NCBI GenBank assembly: GCA_900313235.1
Contig: OMQN01000004.1
Location: forward strand, 1-64,000
Direction of reading: 5' to 3'
DNA length: 64,000 nucleotides
Source of the DNA: an uncultured Prevotellaceae bacterium
GTDB taxonomy: Bacteria > Bacteroidota > Bacteroidia > Bacteroidales > Bacteroidaceae
Shown here: in pieces, positions 54,401-60,601 of the stretch
How positions within the stretch are numbered: position 1 is the stretch's first letter
Layout of the letters: each line of letters begins with the position of its first letter
Translations under genes and position numbers: made by a program
Notes under the pieces: generated by a model
Seen by the model: the letters and a program-made list of their open reading frames with translations, nothing else
What the model was told of the DNA's origin: nothing
The model's database searches: none

Positions 54401-56818
54401 CGCTCCCGCTTCTATGACTACACCAATACGGGTAGTGTAGAGGTAGAGATATCGGGTGGTATCATTTACGGTTCCGTCTTCGGCGGCTCGGAGGACGGTC
54501 ACGTGACAGGCGATATTAAAATGGATATCAAGCCTGGAGCAATCATCGGTACTTGGGGCACCTCATACGTGGATGGTAACGTCTTCGGTGGTGGTCGCGG
54601 CTTCTCCGGCAATACCCTCACGGCTGGTAATGTCGGTGGAAATGTAACTATGAATATCTCAGGTGGTAACATACTGGGTTCGATCTATGGCGGCGGACGT
54701 CTGGCTTCCGTGGGTACATATCTTGTAGAAACAACAGATGCCAATTACGGCGAGCAGATGCCGGACAATGGAAATGACAAGCATGGACATATCACCATCA
54801 ATATCAGCGGCGGTACCATTGGTAACGATAAAGAATACATCTATAATCCTACTGCTGCTCAGAAGGCAGCGATACCTAACACCACCTTCGACTATCAGAA
54901 CCATCTGCAATACGCCAAGGGTGGTAATGTGTTCACAGGCGGTATGGGCCGACTCTATGCACTGGATGGTAAGACGGTGCTGACGTCATGGCAGAAGCTG
55001 GGTCAGTGTAAGGGTACTACACTGAACATGACTGGTGGTACTGTGAAGAGTAGTGTCTATGGCGGTGGCGAGATTGGTATTGTTGCTCAGAATGCAACCT
55101 TGAATATCGACGGCGGAACTGTAGGCACGAAGATTGTTAATCCGGGAGATGCTACCCAGTATTACAACTTCGGCAGTGTGTTCGGAGGTGGTAAGGGTAG
55201 CACAGATAACATTGATGGTATCAGTGCGGCAGGAACCACACAAGGTGATGTGGAAGTGCATCTGAATAAGACTCCTTCAACAAAGGGTGCTATCGTCAAC
55301 CAGGTATTCGGTTGTAACGATATGAACGGTTCGCCAAAGGGCACCGTCACCGTACACGTCTATGCCACACAATCTCCTGACAAAGACAACATCAGCACCA
55401 AACCGGCTAAGGGTACTCAGACGTTTGACGTCGAAGCAGTCTATGGCGGTGGCAACCTGGCTGCTTATGAGCCAGAAGGCGGCAAGAACACCAATAAGTC
55501 TACCAACGTCATCATCGATGGTTGCGGACTGACGAGTATCCGTCAGGTCTATGGTGGTGGTAACGCTGCTTCTACACCTGCTACCAATGTGGAGGTGAAT
55601 GGCACCTACGAGGTCCTGGAGCTCTTCGGCGGCGGTAACGGCTTTGACAAGTTGCCCGACGGCAGACCTAACCCTGGTGCTAACGTGGGTTATAAGAACT
55701 ATACGGTTTACGAGCAAGTGGCTGAGGAATGGATTGCCAAGGACGACCCTGCTTATGACACGAAAGAGGAGCGTACCGCAGGAAACAGTGCCATCACCTA
55801 TGGCACCGGCCAGGCGTCCATCAATGTCTTTGGTGGTACCATTCACCGCGTCTTTGGCGGTTCTAACACCAAGGGTAATGTGCGCCAGACAGCTGTCACC
55901 CTGCTGGACGAGAACAGCGGATGTGACTTCTGCGTAGACGAGGCCTACGGCGGTGGTAAGAGTGCACCGATGGATGCCGAAGCCAAGCTGCTAATGGCTT
56001 GTATACCGGGACTGAACGCTGTCTATGGCGGTGCCGAGGCTGCCGCCATCCAGGGCAATGTGACGCTGAACATCACCAACGGTACCTTCGACCGTGTGTT
56101 TGGCGGTAACAATCTCAGCGGTACCATCAATGGTTCCATCACAGTGAATATCGAGGAGATAGGCTGCCGACCTATCAAGATTGGCGAGCTCTATGGCGGT
56201 GGCAACCAGGCTGGCTACTCGGTATATGGCTATAATGCCGACGGCACACCGAAGGAGTCTGGCACGAAGATCTACGAAGACCCACAGGTCAACGTGAAGT
56301 CCTTCACCAGCATCGGCAAGGTCTTCGGCGGTGGCTATGGTGACGGTGCCACGATGGTGGGCAATCCGACGGTGAACGTCAACGAGGTCTATGGCAGATG
56401 GTACGACGACGATACGTCGGTTGTCGGTGATGATGCCAAGACTTCCGGCAACTACCCCATCCCGTCACATGCCAAGGGCAAGATGGGTGCTATCAGCGAG
56501 ATCTTCGGTGGCGGTAACGCTGCCAAGGTCATTGGTAGCACGACGGTCAACATCGCTACGCTCTCCGATGTCTTTGTGGTGAAGCAGGTAGCTGCTGGCA
56601 CCACCCTGCCAGCCGGCTGCTACACGCGCAGCGGAGCAGGTACTGATGCCAGCCCGTATGTCTATACTGCAGCTTCAGGCACTGCCGAGGAACATGTCAC
56701 CTACTACGAGAAGCAGGACGTCCTCGGTGCCGACATCCGTGGCAATGTCTATGGCGGTGGTAACAATGCCGAGGTGACGGGTAATGCGAATGTAACTGTT
56801 GGCAAGCGTAACGAATGA
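45476..56818 (+). CDS. Giant VYGGG-repeat surface protein II (no T9SS tail)
   Basis: 3,780-residue exported protein. An unusually long signal region (about 1-35, LMAGSISLLLMLVLESVSVW) is followed by two ricin/beta-trefoil-like blocks (about 50-390). Next come three chitobiase-C-like modules (about 391-615, each with IYYT.DG..P.....Y..P, e.g. SIYYTTDGTEPSSTNG) and a GLUG-like beta-helix stretch (about 620-840). From about 1,470 to the end it is VYGGG/VFGGG repeats like giant I (ESGVVGDTEVNVTRGTIG, NVYGGGKGKVGDKVAGYV). About 1,500 nt near 52.0-53.4 kb are duplicated at 55.3-56.8 kb. The protein stops within a repeat (NVTVGKRNE) with no sorting domain. The first 4.8 kb is AT-richer than the rest. 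Its stop overlaps the next gene's ATG by 4 nt. Function unknown; large adhesin is inferred. Confidence 0.8.
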   Translation: MSTTYEHTKQVTRLMAGSISLLLMLVLESVSVWGQSPVEITTDTNGNGTIEDSEKKFYLIQTNAFPSFYIAPQDNYNITTNNILGEYLLWYFLDAGKDNSGTDNEIQYYYIVNNSTGKYICNTSGRLIQIVSLTDANRETCKFKLVVDNEGGTTNFYNIDLKGRSGNEYYGLNKQNGSANDSNPIRLTNDQYIHDSNSKWKFVPFNGTYVWPTRPFNPSTDSDKHFYKISNVNSGGFYVSTDATPDKVTYASTETDRMVWYLKEAPNDPSEPWNKYYYIINPSTGGRYMYYDGTAINGSNQTNAVSVKEYNSENEDRYQFAVIQAARGDGSNRVTCYAIIPKLLKEQFWGSNSIGSASVSDGANMGIIKSRGATNAQWKFEVTDYSTECANPTITFSNTTGEVTITTTTSNPSIYYTTDGTEPSSTNGKLYSAPFDVTEETTIKAIVTRAGFTPSDITTTTISKVATPTIQDNGHYAVSITSETDGATIYYTIDGSDPTTSSTEYTAPLTENISGVLIKAIAVKDGMINSAIGSGAVTLSCATPVFTKNENYISISCPSPTSGVSIYYTKNGDEPSTSSTPYTSPISVEPGDVIKAIAVATGYNNSEVATKTIHNELTPTDGKYLINSQTDFEIFADMASTAEGATYHYVLQTNVDAGSAITIPFTGTFDGNGYTVSGLSHPLFNTVNGGVVKNVMLKNVQISGSGNVGAIAGVASGYTCIYNCGILPSNNKYENESSYVSSSDGYCGGLVGWLKDDSRVINCFSYANITGGTTVAGIVGYNNFASTTKVTDGKYTELKTAIVNCMFYGNITGGTTRYPVYGGEKILNNTATGINNYDFYRAEANLGLADNSHYNCSWPAQEEYLTKYEYYRYLLNSNRELCGWWVGAPSAPSGMLIADVQAVEKDASLMAKWVLDPSIAPYPILKAPGKYYSAINQDPDNRINPVSKAWESRPTSENTIMTKAAPDTEGQKLGSVTVTINKGGSLSGSSSKSITITAMDIENNDFCYGKIQLPYYNSIFGDPNSSDWATRYGGNYGDQVVVGWEITSVSGGTEGELVKNWETGYNFADRDCTNKDKERIFAQGGYYYVPNGVTAISITAKWADAIYLDNSANNSYDRVYMSGTNAGTDFAPAGHRPTTLGNGKTVQTGTVSSKLPTNNDVYNKAIVLVGNHQYRTGGVNLGAATKGCTIISADFDLDDEPDYCLVWQLGTGTNRQDICPIRFDFLPVIEMGMAMKEDGSTQYYSLGCYRPLGHFEVTETSLIHFGQFEFANQNRSLEAPLILNGGIYDQFTKGTGVGNADKDDINYMIIGGNVYMPSFTPGAHVNNNANYSTRHCAVNVLGGRINNLYLTGNFNNNVTPNVDNPHCYIDGGNFKQVAAAGKEGINGNVFFKINHSVIEDFYGGSTMDQSTGNNFKTVKGNINVTVDNSKITKYCGGPKFGNMNLDEDTPANNKTVTTNATGTTFGVYYGGGNGGTSYVQYGKTDVTETNAQNSYDWNGGSKGNLNSYTPNTYRSGDKNYMANYEMEIVNSSAGTDANKGIFRTYFFAAQFSATNTGPITNNLANCKVLTSFYGGGNLGGVIGDVTSTLTDTEVLGSAFGAGYSASVPEVTIYNKDKTAPTLNVYTGIITPTPNPDPNSTSTTYTWCYKNKTTNVVIPSGVVIPAGVGTSNPTFEYGGKKYFYTEESLENLGTVTGKATLTINGTTIVGRSVYGGGEESGVVGDTEVNVTRGTIGSQGQGGVEYGNVYGGGKGKVGDKVAGYVKGNTTVNISQASADKPTTIYHNVYGGGAYGSVGNFTYDPTSGMPTSCAENTGSCTVNIQSGTFGSNGHENGMVFGSSRGDVATPEGEPAVDPNDRMAWVYSTHVTIGDANAATSPDIRGSVYGSGENGHTFQNTVIDIKKGTVGITDTNIDGGAAYAYRGNVYGGGCGTDMYDSNSDGIQDKYNPLAGIVKGTTTINIAGGQVVHNVYGAGAMGSVGGGADANSGKTTINITGGRIGYDGVDNGHVFGAARGDYGVSTAASGLANVRETEVNISYTTTPAADNADKNVQLIAGTVFGGGEAGTVKGSVAVNMTGGLILKDVYGGGALADTQTSNWDATANENAGGWADAENKSTLHTTTVRLTGGRVGEEVFGGGLGEEGKPAYVWGDVLVDLNGTTTSGTTGSPIDADAKGCVVGQIFGCNNVNGTPKGDVMVHVYATQSLNKADISTKPDKNTNTYDVTAVYGGGNQAAYNPVTPHDGTSGAKTQVLIEGCALTSIETVYGGGNAAAVPETNVVIKGAYEIGYLFGGGNGKDDIAPGVTNPGADVGTLDHGTTTYGTRNANTLMEGGLIHEAYGGSNTRGTIKGSINQTTAPKASTDPGYCCDLEVEKIVGAGKYADIDGDVNMDLSCQPSKKVDLLFAGADEANVNGNITLNITNGHFGKVFGGNNLGGAIKGKITVNVEETGCQPIKIDDLYLGSNEAPYSVFGYYESDEIHSVTGKKILKPRESATDPRKPVKYDGTEYASISDFTNYDQPELNIISCTYIGNVFGGGFGEGAVMYANPTVNVNMEAGAFADDIPAMMTELGLDVTKTAPNPDKLGIIRNIFGGGDAANIAGDTYVNIATEANKSAYIIGSVFGGGNAADVLGNTNVTMSDGYVFNGIFGGGYAGSVGTFTRSTAAEDVNIYGHTAHDGCIGKPVSCAEGTGKCTVVVDGGQIGPISVATQGMNRSKADGGPVPEGWVWGAGQGLVEDPAEHPDTHFTSYVGSTDVTIGGTALIMESIIGGGEFGRVLGNTLVKIEGGQIGIGEGKVDGSNRPIRYADNQFVNPLTTTITDANSLTECSHYPYGRNIGTTENPNWVYLPYDPYCEKYPDYFAAHPEFAPASTSNPSDGKTWIGCVFAGGSGYMPYEKKDGTGYDWCPSAGLVEGDTEVRISGGHILTNVYGGNEITDVKGTSKVKMTGGTIGVPRTLEQIVKHPLTCYLFGAGKGDERSRFYDYTNTGSVEVEISGGIIYGSVFGGSEDGHVTGDIKMDIKPGAIIGTWGTSYVDGNVFGGGRGFSGNTLTAGNVGGNVTMNISGGNILGSIYGGGRLASVGTYLVETTDANYGEQMPDNGNDKHGHITINISGGTIGNDKEYIYNPTAAQKAAIPNTTFDYQNHLQYAKGGNVFTGGMGRLYALDGKTVLTSWQKLGQCKGTTLNMTGGTVKSSVYGGGEIGIVAQNATLNIDGGTVGTKIVNPGDATQYYNFGSVFGGGKGSTDNIDGISAAGTTQGDVEVHLNKTPSTKGAIVNQVFGCNDMNGSPKGTVTVHVYATQSPDKDNISTKPAKGTQTFDVEAVYGGGNLAAYEPEGGKNTNKSTNVIIDGCGLTSIRQVYGGGNAASTPATNVEVNGTYEVLELFGGGNGFDKLPDGRPNPGANVGYKNYTVYEQVAEEWIAKDDPAYDTKEERTAGNSAITYGTGQASINVFGGTIHRVFGGSNTKGNVRQTAVTLLDENSGCDFCVDEAYGGGKSAPMDAEAKLLMACIPGLNAVYGGAEAAAIQGNVTLNITNGTFDRVFGGNNLSGTINGSITVNIEEIGCRPIKIGELYGGGNQAGYSVYGYNADGTPKESGTKIYEDPQVNVKSFTSIGKVFGGGYGDGATMVGNPTVNVNEVYGRWYDDDTSVVGDDAKTSGNYPIPSHAKGKMGAISEIFGGGNAAKVIGSTTVNIATLSDVFVVKQVAAGTTLPAGCYTRSGAGTDASPYVYTAASGTAEEHVTYYEKQDVLGADIRGNVYGGGNNAEVTGNANVTVGKRNE

Positions 56819-57633
56819 TGCGGCCAGGACATATAGGCAGGAGATGGCTGTTGACAGTGCTGGTTAGCCTGTCAACACTGTCGCTGGCGGCCCAGGGCTA
56901 TCCGGTGCCTCAGGTGCCCGACTCCATCACGGATGCTGCCGCACGCTGCGACTATGCCACCCAGCGCTACTGGGACCACTACGAATTCAACGACACTACC
57001 ATACTCAGAACAGACTATGCCGAGCAGGCGCTCGTCGACTTCCTGTGGCTGGCGAAGTACGCCACGGAGAAGGGCCGCGAAGTAGCTGTCGACAAGTGGG
57101 TACGCATGCTGAATACCGCTCCTGCCGCCTATCGCTATTTCGTCGGCAAGGCCCGCCAGTATCTGACCAATCCCGAATCTCCCGTCTATGCCCTAATCGC
57201 TATGGAGCGCATCACTGGCAACCGCATCGGTGACGTGGCTACTGACTTCGCATACTATACAGCCGATGGTCAGCGTCGCCTGCTCAGCGAGACGGCTACC
57301 GACCGCATGACACTCCTGCTGTTCTACGACCCCGACTGCGACAACTGCCGCAACATGATAGCACGCCTGCGCACGGACAAGGCCATCAACAAGGCTATCG
57401 CCAAGGGACTGTTGACAGTCCTTGCCATATATACCGAAGAGGACTACGACCGTTGGCACGCTACGCTCAAGGATATGCCCGCCAACTGGACTGTTGCCAC
57501 CGACCATGCCGTGGTAACGACCAACGAGTTATACGACCTGACGGTCATGCCCGCCCTATACCTGCTAGACTCCCAGAAGCGGGTAGTCCAGAAAGACAGC
57601 ATCACCGCCATCCGTCAGTGTCTCAGCGAATAA
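56815..57633 (+). CDS. Exported thioredoxin-fold protein (DUF5106-like)
   Basis: 272-residue protein, ATG 56815 inside the giant gene's final ATGA, so translation is coupled. A signal peptide (LLTVLVSLSTLSLAAQG) precedes an alpha-helical DUF5106-like region (about 35-140) and a thioredoxin-like domain (about 150-272) with LLLFYDPDCDNCRNMIARLR, i.e. a Cys-Asp-Asn-Cys active-site motif, and the cis-Pro-type segment LYDLTVMPALYLLD. A periplasmic disulfide or redox role is likely. Coupling to a giant secreted protein suggests help with its folding or protection, but this is inference; such proteins also occur alone in Bacteroidales. Confidence 0.82.
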   Translation: MMRPGHIGRRWLLTVLVSLSTLSLAAQGYPVPQVPDSITDAAARCDYATQRYWDHYEFNDTTILRTDYAEQALVDFLWLAKYATEKGREVAVDKWVRMLNTAPAAYRYFVGKARQYLTNPESPVYALIAMERITGNRIGDVATDFAYYTADGQRRLLSETATDRMTLLLFYDPDCDNCRNMIARLRTDKAINKAIAKGLLTVLAIYTEEDYDRWHATLKDMPANWTVATDHAVVTTNELYDLTVMPALYLLDSQKRVVQKDSITAIRQCLSE

Positions 57634-57670
57634 TTTTAGAGAATCCATGTGATATCAGAAAAATTATTCG

Positions 57671-57678
57671 TACTTTTG
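57671..57678 (+). promoter_or_regulatory. -7 box for the WYL regulator gene
   Basis: TACTTTTG followed by CAGTG, only 5 nt before ATG 57684. No clear -33 TTTG. If used, the mRNA would be leaderless. Confidence 0.5.
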
Positions 57679-57683
57679 CAGTG

Positions 57684-58574
57684 ATGAAAGCTGCTAAGAC
57701 CTTCCGCCAGTACATCTGGATTATTAACACGCTCAGAGCCTACAAGGAACTTACCTTCGAGGAGCTGAGCCAGAAGTGGGCGACCGACGCTATTGCCGAC
57801 GGCAACCCCCTGCAACGCTCTTCGTTCAACCGCCACCGGGACGCCATCCTCTCCATGTTCGGCATCATCATTGAGTGCGACAAGAAGACCTACAAATACT
57901 ACATCAGCAATAAAGACTCGCTGAGCGACGGCTCCATAGAGCGGTGGCTCTTCTCCACGCTCACCGTGCACGGCGTGCTCAGCGACAGCGCAGCCGTCAA
58001 GGAACGCGTGGTGCTGGAGGACGTGCCGGCAGGCCTGGAGTACCTGGACACCATCTTCACAGCCATCAAGACAAACCGCCGTGTCCACATCGGCTACCAG
58101 AAGTTTGGCACCGAGGGCTACGAGAAGACTGTATGCCCCTATGCGCTGAAGCTGTTTCACCAGCGCTGGTACCTGCTGGCCAGAACCGCCGACGACCAGA
58201 TGCGCATCTACGCCTTCGACCGTCTGAAGAACGTGACGCTGACCGACGAGAGCTTCGTCATGCCTGCCGACTTCCTGCCGCAAGAGTACTTCTCCGAGTA
58301 TTTCGGCGTGCTGACGGACAAGACACCCATGGCGCATGTCGTCGTGCGCACCTACGGCAATACGGCCAACTACCTGCGCACCCTGCCCTTGCACCACTCA
58401 CAATGCGAGATAGCGACCACCGAACAGTATGCCGACTTTGCCTTCGACATACGCCCCACGGCCGACTTCCTGGGACAGCTGCTCTCCCACGGCGACGGCA
58501 TAGAGGTGCTGGAACCGGCCCACGTCCGACAAAGGATGAGGGAAATGATAGCCAGAAATCTTAAAAGATATTAA
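57684..58574 (+). CDS. WYL-domain transcriptional regulator
   Basis: 296-residue protein. An N-terminal helix-turn-helix-like region (LTFEELSQKWATDAIADGNP, RSSFNRHRDAILSMFGIIIE) is followed by a WYL domain (about 120-220: TAIKTNRRVHIGYQKFGTEG, VCPYALKLFHQRWYLLARTA, IYAFDRLKNVTLTD) and a C-terminal WCX-like segment. WYL proteins sense nucleotides or nucleic acid and regulate DNA-damage or defence genes; here the target is unknown. Longer in-frame reading upstream (from 57453) overlaps the thioredoxin gene in another frame and is rejected. A strong terminator follows 8 nt after the stop. Confidence 0.88.
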   Translation: MKAAKTFRQYIWIINTLRAYKELTFEELSQKWATDAIADGNPLQRSSFNRHRDAILSMFGIIIECDKKTYKYYISNKDSLSDGSIERWLFSTLTVHGVLSDSAAVKERVVLEDVPAGLEYLDTIFTAIKTNRRVHIGYQKFGTEGYEKTVCPYALKLFHQRWYLLARTADDQMRIYAFDRLKNVTLTDESFVMPADFLPQEYFSEYFGVLTDKTPMAHVVVRTYGNTANYLRTLPLHHSQCEIATTEQYADFAFDIRPTADFLGQLLSHGDGIEVLEPAHVRQRMREMIARNLKRY

Positions 58575-58581
58575 ATCCGCA

Positions 58582-58608
58582 GGGGTGTCCCGTACTTTGG
58601 GACACCCC
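58582..58608 (+). terminator. Terminator after the WYL gene
   Basis: Perfect 10-bp stem GGGGTGTCCC (58582-58591) with GGGACACCCC (58599-58608). The -7-like box TATATTTG (58615-58622) follows. Confidence 0.8.
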
Positions 58609-58663
58609 CTGTTGTATATTTGCAGCCGATAACAAGATTGTCAAACTAAAAAAACTATATGTT

Positions 58664-58762
58664 ATGGCTGGAACCTTTTATTTCTTCGTGTTAATGGTAG
58701 CATGTGGCAGTCTGCTGGACTGTTATGTCAAGAGTGTAAACAACAAGAAAGAGATTGAATAA
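58664..58762 (+). CDS. Small hydrophobic ORF (32 residues)
   Basis: A 32-codon ORF reading MAGTFYFFVLMVACGSLLDC then YVKSVNNKKEIE: one hydrophobic helix of about 19 residues followed by a basic/acidic tail. It lies between a -7-like box (58615-58622, TATATTTG) and a hairpin with a T-run (58778-58820), so it has transcription signals of its own. The VAC-GS segment resembles a lipobox, but a membrane microprotein is equally possible. No family recognised. Confidence 0.5.
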   Translation: MAGTFYFFVLMVACGSLLDCYVKSVNNKKEIE

Positions 58763-58777
58763 AAAAAAGAAATCCCT

Positions 58778-58820
58778 GGTCCTGTAGAGTTGTGCGAATA
58801 CGGCTCTGCAGGCCTTTTTT
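58778..58820 (+). terminator. Terminator downstream of the 32-codon ORF
   Basis: Stem GGTCCTGTAGAG with CTCTGCAGGCC (one bulged T, one wobble), followed by TTTTTT. Confidence 0.85.
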
Positions 58821-58843
58821 ATTAATATTTTAACAACAAAACA

Positions 58844-59055
58844 ATGAAAAAAAACGAAGTCTTTGAGTCGCAGCTGAACCTGCGACGAGTGATGAACAAA
58901 AAAACGTGAGTGATGCAGAACTGGCAAGACGCATTAACAGCTCTCGTCAGACAGTAAACAACTGGATAAATGGTCGTCGTGACATCAATATCAGATGGCT
59001 ACATAAGGTCGCGGAAGCACTTGAAGTACGTGTTCGTGACCTTTTTGATGAATAG
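58844..59055 (+). pseudogene. XRE-family HTH regulator, interrupted by a frameshift in an A7 run
   Basis: Reading from ATG 58844 gives MKKNEVFESQLNLRRVMNKK, then a premature stop after a run of seven A (58898-58904). Adding one A (AAC-AAA-AAA-AAC-GTG) restores an open frame through a complete Cro/CI-type helix-turn-helix (SDAELARRINSSRQTVNNWI, NGRRDINIRWLHKVAEALEV, RVRDLFDE) to TAG 59055: about 70 residues. The second half alone could start at GTG 58906. The shift may be a real loss, a slippage-based on/off switch, or a sequencing or assembly error. A terminator follows 26 nt later. Confidence 0.75.
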
Positions 59056-59080
59056 GTGTAAACGCTCTGTTTACTATCAT

Positions 59081-59111
59081 GCGCAGCGACAGTAAATCGC
59101 TGCGCTTTTTC
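59081..59111 (+). terminator. Terminator after the XRE gene
   Basis: Perfect 9-bp stem GCGCAGCGA (59081-59089) with TCGCTGCGC (59097-59105), then TTTTTC. Confidence 0.88.
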
Positions 59112-59142
59112 TTGCTCATCCCCTCATTTTTTTGTACCTTTA
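59111..59142 (+). promoter_or_regulatory. Promoter for the VirE-like gene
   Basis: CTTG 59111-59114, 20-nt spacer, TACCTTTA 59135-59142 (last base off consensus). Confidence 0.55.
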
Positions 59143-59187
59143 CATCTGATTAAACAACACTAACCCTTAACCATTATGTAGAAACGT

Positions 59188-60480
59188 ATGAAAGACAAGA
59201 AGCCGAAAGAGAAGAAGGCACCACAGGCAGATCGTAAGCCCAACTGGCAGGAGGTGTATGCCACGGTGGAGGACATCCAGCAGTATCTGGACGAGAGGGT
59301 GATGCTGCGCTTCAATGTGGTGACGCACCAGACGGAGGTACACTGGTTGACGGACTGGGGCGACGACCTCAGCCAGCCGCCGGAGTGGGAACGCATGAAC
59401 GACCGCATAGAGAATACGCTGTGGAAGGACCTGTCGAAACAGAAGCCCGTGCGCATGCGCGACCTGCAGTATGTCATCGGGTCTGATTATGTGGCGGAGT
59501 ATAACCCCTTCGCCTTCTATCTGGAGCACCTGCCGCCCTGGAACGGTAAAGAGGACCATATCCTTGGACTGTCGCTGTCGGTGATGGTGAAGGGTGACAC
59601 CGACGAGCAGTTCCTCTTTGCAGCGTATCTGAAGAAGTGGCTGGTGGCGATGGTAGCGTCGTGGATGGACGACCGTGTGGTAAACAACGTCATGCTGGTG
59701 CTCATCGGCGAGCAGGGCTTGTATAAGACCACCTGGTTCTCCCACCTGCTGCCGCCACCTCTCAGGGAGTATTTCTATACCAAGACCAACAGCGGCATGG
59801 TGTCGAAGGACGACCTGCTGGTGCTGGCACAGTATGGACTGGTCTGCTGGGAGGAGCTGGACAGCATGCAGCAGAAGGAGCTGAACAAGCTGAAGGCGGC
59901 GATGACCATGCCCACCATCAATGAGCGTGCGGCCTATGCCCACTACCATGAGAACCGCCCGCATATCGCCTCATTCTGCGGCACAGGCAATAATGTGCAG
60001 TTCCTGTCTGACCCGACGGGAACGCGCCGCTGGCTGCCCTTCGTGGTGGAGTCGATAGAGAGTCCGCTGACGTCGCCCTTCGACTACGAGGGCATCTATT
60101 CGCAGGCCTATGCCCTCTACCGCCAGGGCTTCCGCTACTGGTTCGACAAGGACGAGATTCTCCGCCTCTCGCAGCATAACCAGCAGTTCGAGACACCGCG
60201 TCTGGAGGTGGAGCTGATACAACAGTACTTCCGTATTCCGCAAGGTAAGGAGCCTGGCGAGTTCATCAGCGTGGCTATGGCTTTGCAGGTGGTCGGTGCC
60301 AATATCACACAGAAGCTAAGCAGTGTGATGATAGGCCGTGCCTTCAGGGAACTGGGCTTCCAGGCAAAGACTGCCCATAACATCCGCGGCTATATCGTCG
60401 TGCGTCGTTCGGCCGAAGAGATGCGTGCCATGCGTCAACAGATGGCCAATACAGATACAGATGATGCGGTTATTTTCTAA
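59188..60480 (+). CDS. VirE/VapE-like P-loop ATPase (DUF3874 type)
   Basis: 430-residue protein. A charged N-terminus (KDKKPKEKKAPQADRKPNWQ) is followed by the VirE-like ATPase core: Walker A GEQGLYKTT (about residues 174-182), Walker B-like VCWEELDSMQQKEL, sensor region RPHIASFCGTGNNVQFLSDP and GTRRWLPFVV. The C-terminal part is helical and may bind DNA (DUF3874-like). Relatives are helicase/primase-type proteins of phage satellites, ICEs and Bacteroidales genomic cassettes. An ATG at 59176 in frame is followed at once by TAG, so translation must start at 59188; this may be a start-region nonsense mutation. A short N-terminus relative to full VirE/primase proteins is usual in this cassette type. 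Confidence 0.82.
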   Translation: MKDKKPKEKKAPQADRKPNWQEVYATVEDIQQYLDERVMLRFNVVTHQTEVHWLTDWGDDLSQPPEWERMNDRIENTLWKDLSKQKPVRMRDLQYVIGSDYVAEYNPFAFYLEHLPPWNGKEDHILGLSLSVMVKGDTDEQFLFAAYLKKWLVAMVASWMDDRVVNNVMLVLIGEQGLYKTTWFSHLLPPPLREYFYTKTNSGMVSKDDLLVLAQYGLVCWEELDSMQQKELNKLKAAMTMPTINERAAYAHYHENRPHIASFCGTGNNVQFLSDPTGTRRWLPFVVESIESPLTSPFDYEGIYSQAYALYRQGFRYWFDKDEILRLSQHNQQFETPRLEVELIQQYFRIPQGKEPGEFISVAMALQVVGANITQKLSSVMIGRAFRELGFQAKTAHNIRGYIVVRRSAEEMRAMRQQMANTDTDDAVIF

Positions 60481-60488
60481 AGACTCTT

Positions 60489-60516
60489 CGCGTACCTATG
60501 TGTACGCAGGTACGCG
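60489..60516 (+). terminator. Hairpin after the VirE-like gene
   Basis: Perfect 9-bp stem CGCGTACCT (60489-60497) with AGGTACGCG (60508-60516), followed by TAGACTTTTATGTTTTT. Confidence 0.7.
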
Positions 60517-60533
60517 TAGACTTTTATGTTTTT

Positions 60534-60560
60534 ATCTGTATTATCTGTATCATCTGTATT
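60534..60560. repeat. 9-bp tandem repeat ATCTGTATN, three units
   Basis: ATCTGTATT, ATCTGTATC, ATCTGTATT. Related to the ATCTGCG arrays at 61479, 62427 and 62509. Confidence 0.8.
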
Positions 60561-60601
60561 TTTCTAGTCAATAATAAACACAAACCAAACACAAAAGCAC
60601 T

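Noticed and set aside
57453..57683. N-terminal extension of the WYL regulator
   Set aside because: Lies within the thioredoxin-like gene in another frame and contains the -7 box; composition is not protein-like.
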